DNA of 64,000 bases from Nocardioides bizhenqiangii (GTDB taxonomy: Bacteria > Actinomycetota > Actinomycetes > Propionibacteriales > Nocardioidaceae). The translations under genes were made by a program, and so were the position numbers. Position 1 is the first letter of the stretch. Each line of letters starts with the position of its first letter. Below the pieces are notes generated by a model, which searched no databases, had not been told where the DNA came from, and saw only the letters and a program-made list of their open reading frames with translations. Below, in pieces: positions 61,428 to 64,000 of the stretch. Where the stretch lies: positions 1,426,001-1,490,000 of the forward strand of contig NZ_CP141059.1 of assembly GCF_034661235.1 (NCBI RefSeq), in the 5' to 3' direction.

Positions 61428-62774
61428 ATGACCAGCTCTGACCGAACTGCCTCATCCCCCGAACCGACCGCGGAGGAGGTGGCCAGGCTGCAGGCGGAGC
61501 TCGCCGCACTCAAGGCGTCGCAGAAGGAGGCGGCGAGCCCTGGGAGTCGACGTGGTTGGTGGCGGCCGGTAGTGGCAGGAGTGCTCGTGGCTCTGGCCGC
61601 GCTCCTCGCACCCCTGTCGGTCCTCTCGAACTGGGCGAGCGGTCAGATCCAGGACACCGACCGGTACCTCGCGACGGTCGCCCCGTTGGCGAACGATCCG
61701 GACATCCAGGAGGCGGTCGCCACGCGGATGGAGCAGATCATCTTCTCCTACCTCGATATCGAGGCGGCCCTGGACGAGGTGGTGGGAGCCCTCGCGGCCG
61801 TCGATCTGCCAGAGAACGCTGTCGCCACGCTGGATGCCATGTCGGGACCGCTCGCCGCCAGCATCCAGGGCTTCGTGCGGGAGCGCATCGACGTCCTCGT
61901 GCAGTCCGACGCCTTCGAGCAGGCCTGGGTCGAGGCCAATCGGACGGCGCACGAGGAGCTGGTGGGCGCCCTGACGGGGAAGACCGACGGGGCCGTAGAC
62001 GTCGATCGCGGCACCGTCAGCGTGAACATCGCGACGCTCATCAACGCGGTCAAGGAGCAGCTGGTGAACGCCGGCCTCGGCATCGCGGACCGGATCCCGG
62101 AGGTGGCGGCGACGTTCACCATCCTGGAGTCCAAGGACCTGGCGAACGTGCAACGCCTGCTGGGGTTCCTGGACGACCTGAGCTATTGGTTGCCCGTGAT
62201 CGGTCTCGTCCTGATCGGCATCGCGGTCGCGATCGCCCGCGACCGTCGCCGGATGGTCCTCGTTTCCGGCCTGGCCGTGGCGGGCTCGATGCTGTTGCTG
62301 GGAGCCACCCTCAACGTGATCCGCCCGTTCTACCTCGACGCACTGCCGGCGGACAGTTCTGCGGCGGCCGCCGGCGCGGTCTACGACCAGATCGTGTCCT
62401 TCATCCGCCTGGCGCTGCGAGGAGTGCTGGTCGTCGCGCTGACGGTGGCCATCGTCGCCTGGTTCAGTGCCACTCGCGGAGCGGGGGCAGCTGCCCGGGG
62501 CGCCCTCGTCGGAGGCATCGGCCACCTCCGGCGCGGAACGGCGCGGACCGGCCTCCGCACAGGGAGGTTCGGCGCAGCGCTCGCGTCCTACCGCGGTCCG
62601 ATCACGGTGGCGGTCGTCGGGCTCGCGGCCGTCGGCTACCTGATGCAGGACCACCCGACCGGTGGCACCGCGCTGACGTTCGTGCTGGTCACTGCCGCCG
62701 TGCTGCTGGTGCTCGCCGTCCTGGCAGCCGAGCCTCAGCCCGAGGAGCCCGTCGTGCCCACGCCGCCCGCCTAG
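61428..62774 (+). CDS. Conserved actinobacterial integral membrane protein
   Basis: A 448-residue protein. A short N-terminal coiled segment (EEVARLQAELAALKASQ) precedes a first helix (about 48-66). A large extracytoplasmic domain of about 190 residues, starting DTDRYLATVAPLANDPDIQEAV, follows. Then come four helices (about 250-270, 280-300, 328-348 and 388-405) and a final one near 420-440. The layout is common in actinobacterial proteins of unknown function. The domain after the first helix probably senses or binds at the outer membrane face. Under site L. Confidence 0.8.
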   Translation: MTSSDRTASSPEPTAEEVARLQAELAALKASQKEAASPGSRRGWWRPVVAGVLVALAALLAPLSVLSNWASGQIQDTDRYLATVAPLANDPDIQEAVATRMEQIIFSYLDIEAALDEVVGALAAVDLPENAVATLDAMSGPLAASIQGFVRERIDVLVQSDAFEQAWVEANRTAHEELVGALTGKTDGAVDVDRGTVSVNIATLINAVKEQLVNAGLGIADRIPEVAATFTILESKDLANVQRLLGFLDDLSYWLPVIGLVLIGIAVAIARDRRRMVLVSGLAVAGSMLLLGATLNVIRPFYLDALPADSSAAAAGAVYDQIVSFIRLALRGVLVVALTVAIVAWFSATRGAGAAARGALVGGIGHLRRGTARTGLRTGRFGAALASYRGPITVAVVGLAAVGYLMQDHPTGGTALTFVLVTAAVLLVLAVLAAEPQPEEPVVPTPPA

Positions 62775-62813
62775 CGCGACGGACGGGCACACCGCAGCAG
62801 GAGCGAGACGAGC

Positions 62814-64000
62814 TCAATCCTGTGCGGGCGGGATGGGGCGCACGACCAGCTCGAGCAAGGTCACGGCCACCGTCACCGCCAACGCGCCGAGCACGGCGGT
62901 CCCGAACCCGGCGATGTTGAGCTGCGGCGTCACGCCTGCCGTGACGGCGAAGAGGATCCCGTTGACGAGGAGCGAGGAACCACCCAGCCGGATCCAGGAC
63001 TGGGAGCCCGCGAGCCAGTACAGCACCGGTCCGAGGACCGCGTTGACCAGACCGAAGGTCAGGGAGATGGCGAGGTAGGTCCCGAGCCCGCCGCTGACGT
63101 CGATGCCGGGGATCACTGCCGTCGCGATCCAGACAGCGGCCATCATGATCGCCCAGTTCGTCAGCATCCTGATCAGCGCCGCCAGGTCGTCGCTCGTGAG
63201 TCCCCGGCGATCTGCGGACGTCCCGACCTGGACCACTTCGTCCGCATGGAGTCCGAGCCTTGCCTTCACCTGCCGTACCCAGCCCACGTTTGACGCGTCG
63301 AACTCGGCGCCGACGGCGGTGCACGCCACGAGGACGAAGGCGGCAGCAAGCAGCCAACCGATGAGGGTGATCGTGATGCCGAAAAGTCCGAACTCCTCAG
63401 TCGAACGGGTCATGATGCCGGGCATGTAGACCGGTGTGGCGATCGCGAAGGCGGTCATGGCAACCGCAGACGCGCCACCTGCCACGAGCAGCCGGCGCCA
63501 GTGCACCCGACGGTCCAGCAACAGGTACGGGATCGACGTCCAAAGGACCAGGCCGGTGGCGCACGAGACCGGAATCGTCCAGAGCCAGTTGAGAGGGAAG
63601 CGGCTGGCGATGTCGCGGATGACGAAGGCAACGACCAGTTCGGCGACCAGCGCCGCCAGACCGAGAGTGGCGAACACGGTGCTGCGGATCCCGGACTTCT
63701 CGAGACCCCATCCCGCCCGGTACATCCGTTGCAGCCGGCGCGTGAAGGCGACCCCGGCGTACAGCAGCAGCAGCGCGCTGAAGACGGTGACGCCGCTCGA
63801 GGCGTCCGGTGGCGTCGTGAAGAGCTGTGTGACTGCTTCTGCCGACTCGCCAGTAAGTGCGAACCGGTCGATGATGCTCTCGCCGATCGCGTCCTCCTGG
63901 CCGGCGGGGGCTGCCCCCGCCACGACGATGAAGAGCGGGATCAGCGCGGTGAAGGCCTGGGCGGAGAGCACGATGCAGCGGTCGAACCCTTCGATCATGA
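62814..64000 (-). CDS. YihY/BrkB-like protein fused to phage-holin-4_2 domain, 5' end cut
   Basis: At least 394 residues from ATG 63998, which lies at the window edge; the family usually has more residues before FTALIPLFIVV, so the N-terminus is probably outside. The N-terminal 270 residues have six helices with the YihY/BrkB pattern (LLLLYAGVAFTRRLQRMY, SIPYLLLDRRVHWRRLL). The C-terminal 120 residues (LIRMLTNWAIMMAAVWIATAVIPGI, then LGLVNAVLGPVLYW-like block) match the four-helix phage_holin_4_2 family. The two domains together are an uncommon arrangement. Function unknown; possibly envelope stability. Confidence 0.8.
   Translation of the reverse strand, partial: MIEGFDRCIVLSAQAFTALIPLFIVVAGAAPAGQEDAIGESIIDRFALTGESAEAVTQLFTTPPDASSGVTVFSALLLLYAGVAFTRRLQRMYRAGWGLEKSGIRSTVFATLGLAALVAELVVAFVIRDIASRFPLNWLWTIPVSCATGLVLWTSIPYLLLDRRVHWRRLLVAGGASAVAMTAFAIATPVYMPGIMTRSTEEFGLFGITITLIGWLLAAAFVLVACTAVGAEFDASNVGWVRQVKARLGLHADEVVQVGTSADRRGLTSDDLAALIRMLTNWAIMMAAVWIATAVIPGIDVSGGLGTYLAISLTFGLVNAVLGPVLYWLAGSQSWIRLGGSSLLVNGILFAVTAGVTPQLNIAGFGTAVLGALAVTVAVTLLELVVRPIPPAQD

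Noticed and set aside
1..64000. CRISPR arrays, insertion sequences, phage genes
   Set aside because: No regularly spaced repeats, no transposase or integrase motifs and no structural phage genes are visible; the holin-type domain is part of a cellular membrane protein.

Overview
The window comes from a high-GC actinobacterium, most likely Nocardioides or a close relative in Nocardioidaceae. The evidence is the glnX-glnH-pknG locus, the BioQ-type control of the biotin genes, the gltX/tRNA-Gln/tRNA-Glu group, many genes that look leaderless (TANNNT box about 7 nt before the start codon), and copies of a GGTCTCGACAGGCTCGACC-type dispersed repeat. No transposase, CRISPR array or phage module is visible.

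Left part (1-38,100) is mostly core metabolism and signalling. An operon runs from the tail of glnX through glnH, a coiled-coil gene, pknG, a PP2C phosphatase, a VWA protein and an FHA protein (2-8210); three of these carry zinc-ribbon modules. Next come branched-chain amino-acid genes: leuB, ilvE and, further on, cimA. leuB and cimA are preceded by short leader ORFs rich in branched-chain codons plus hairpins, and the cimA leader ends in a textbook attenuator. Between ilvE and a Ser/Thr kinase lies a small insertion with a methyltransferase, bounded by a decayed second copy of the ilvE 3' end. Then follow a TetR/FMN-reductase pair with a perfect operator palindrome, an amidase, a NarL-type regulator, the bioB-bioA-bioF-bioD operon with divergent bioQ, zwf, a flavin monooxygenase, a type I sulfatase with its formylglycine-generating enzyme (FGE), an FAH-family hydrolase, gltX, a CPBP protease and two tRNA genes.

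Middle part (38,486-42,238) holds a putative lipoprotein and a 1044-residue secreted protein with DUF11 repeats.

Right part (42,425-64,000) is an accessory block of short transcription units: small membrane proteins (YggT-like, PLDc_N, DUF1622, DUF4239, DUF7144), a CYTH protein, DUF6325, two more sulfatases (one frameshifted), a second FGE, a HAD phosphatase, an MBL-fold hydrolase, a HerA-like ATPase, a cardiolipin synthase, a ClC channel, an amphi-Trp protein and a YihY/holin fusion. Nearly every unit here has one copy of the same 17-bp palindrome, TCACCC-N5-GGGTGA, 35-135 bp before its first gene. A weaker copy precedes the first sulfatase 10 kb to the left. This looks like one envelope or stress regulon under a single dimeric regulator that is not identifiable in the window. 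The block also shows duplication and decay: a truncated YggT-like remnant, a frameshifted sulfatase and a deletion fusion of two membrane genes whose intact versions lie 5 kb away.
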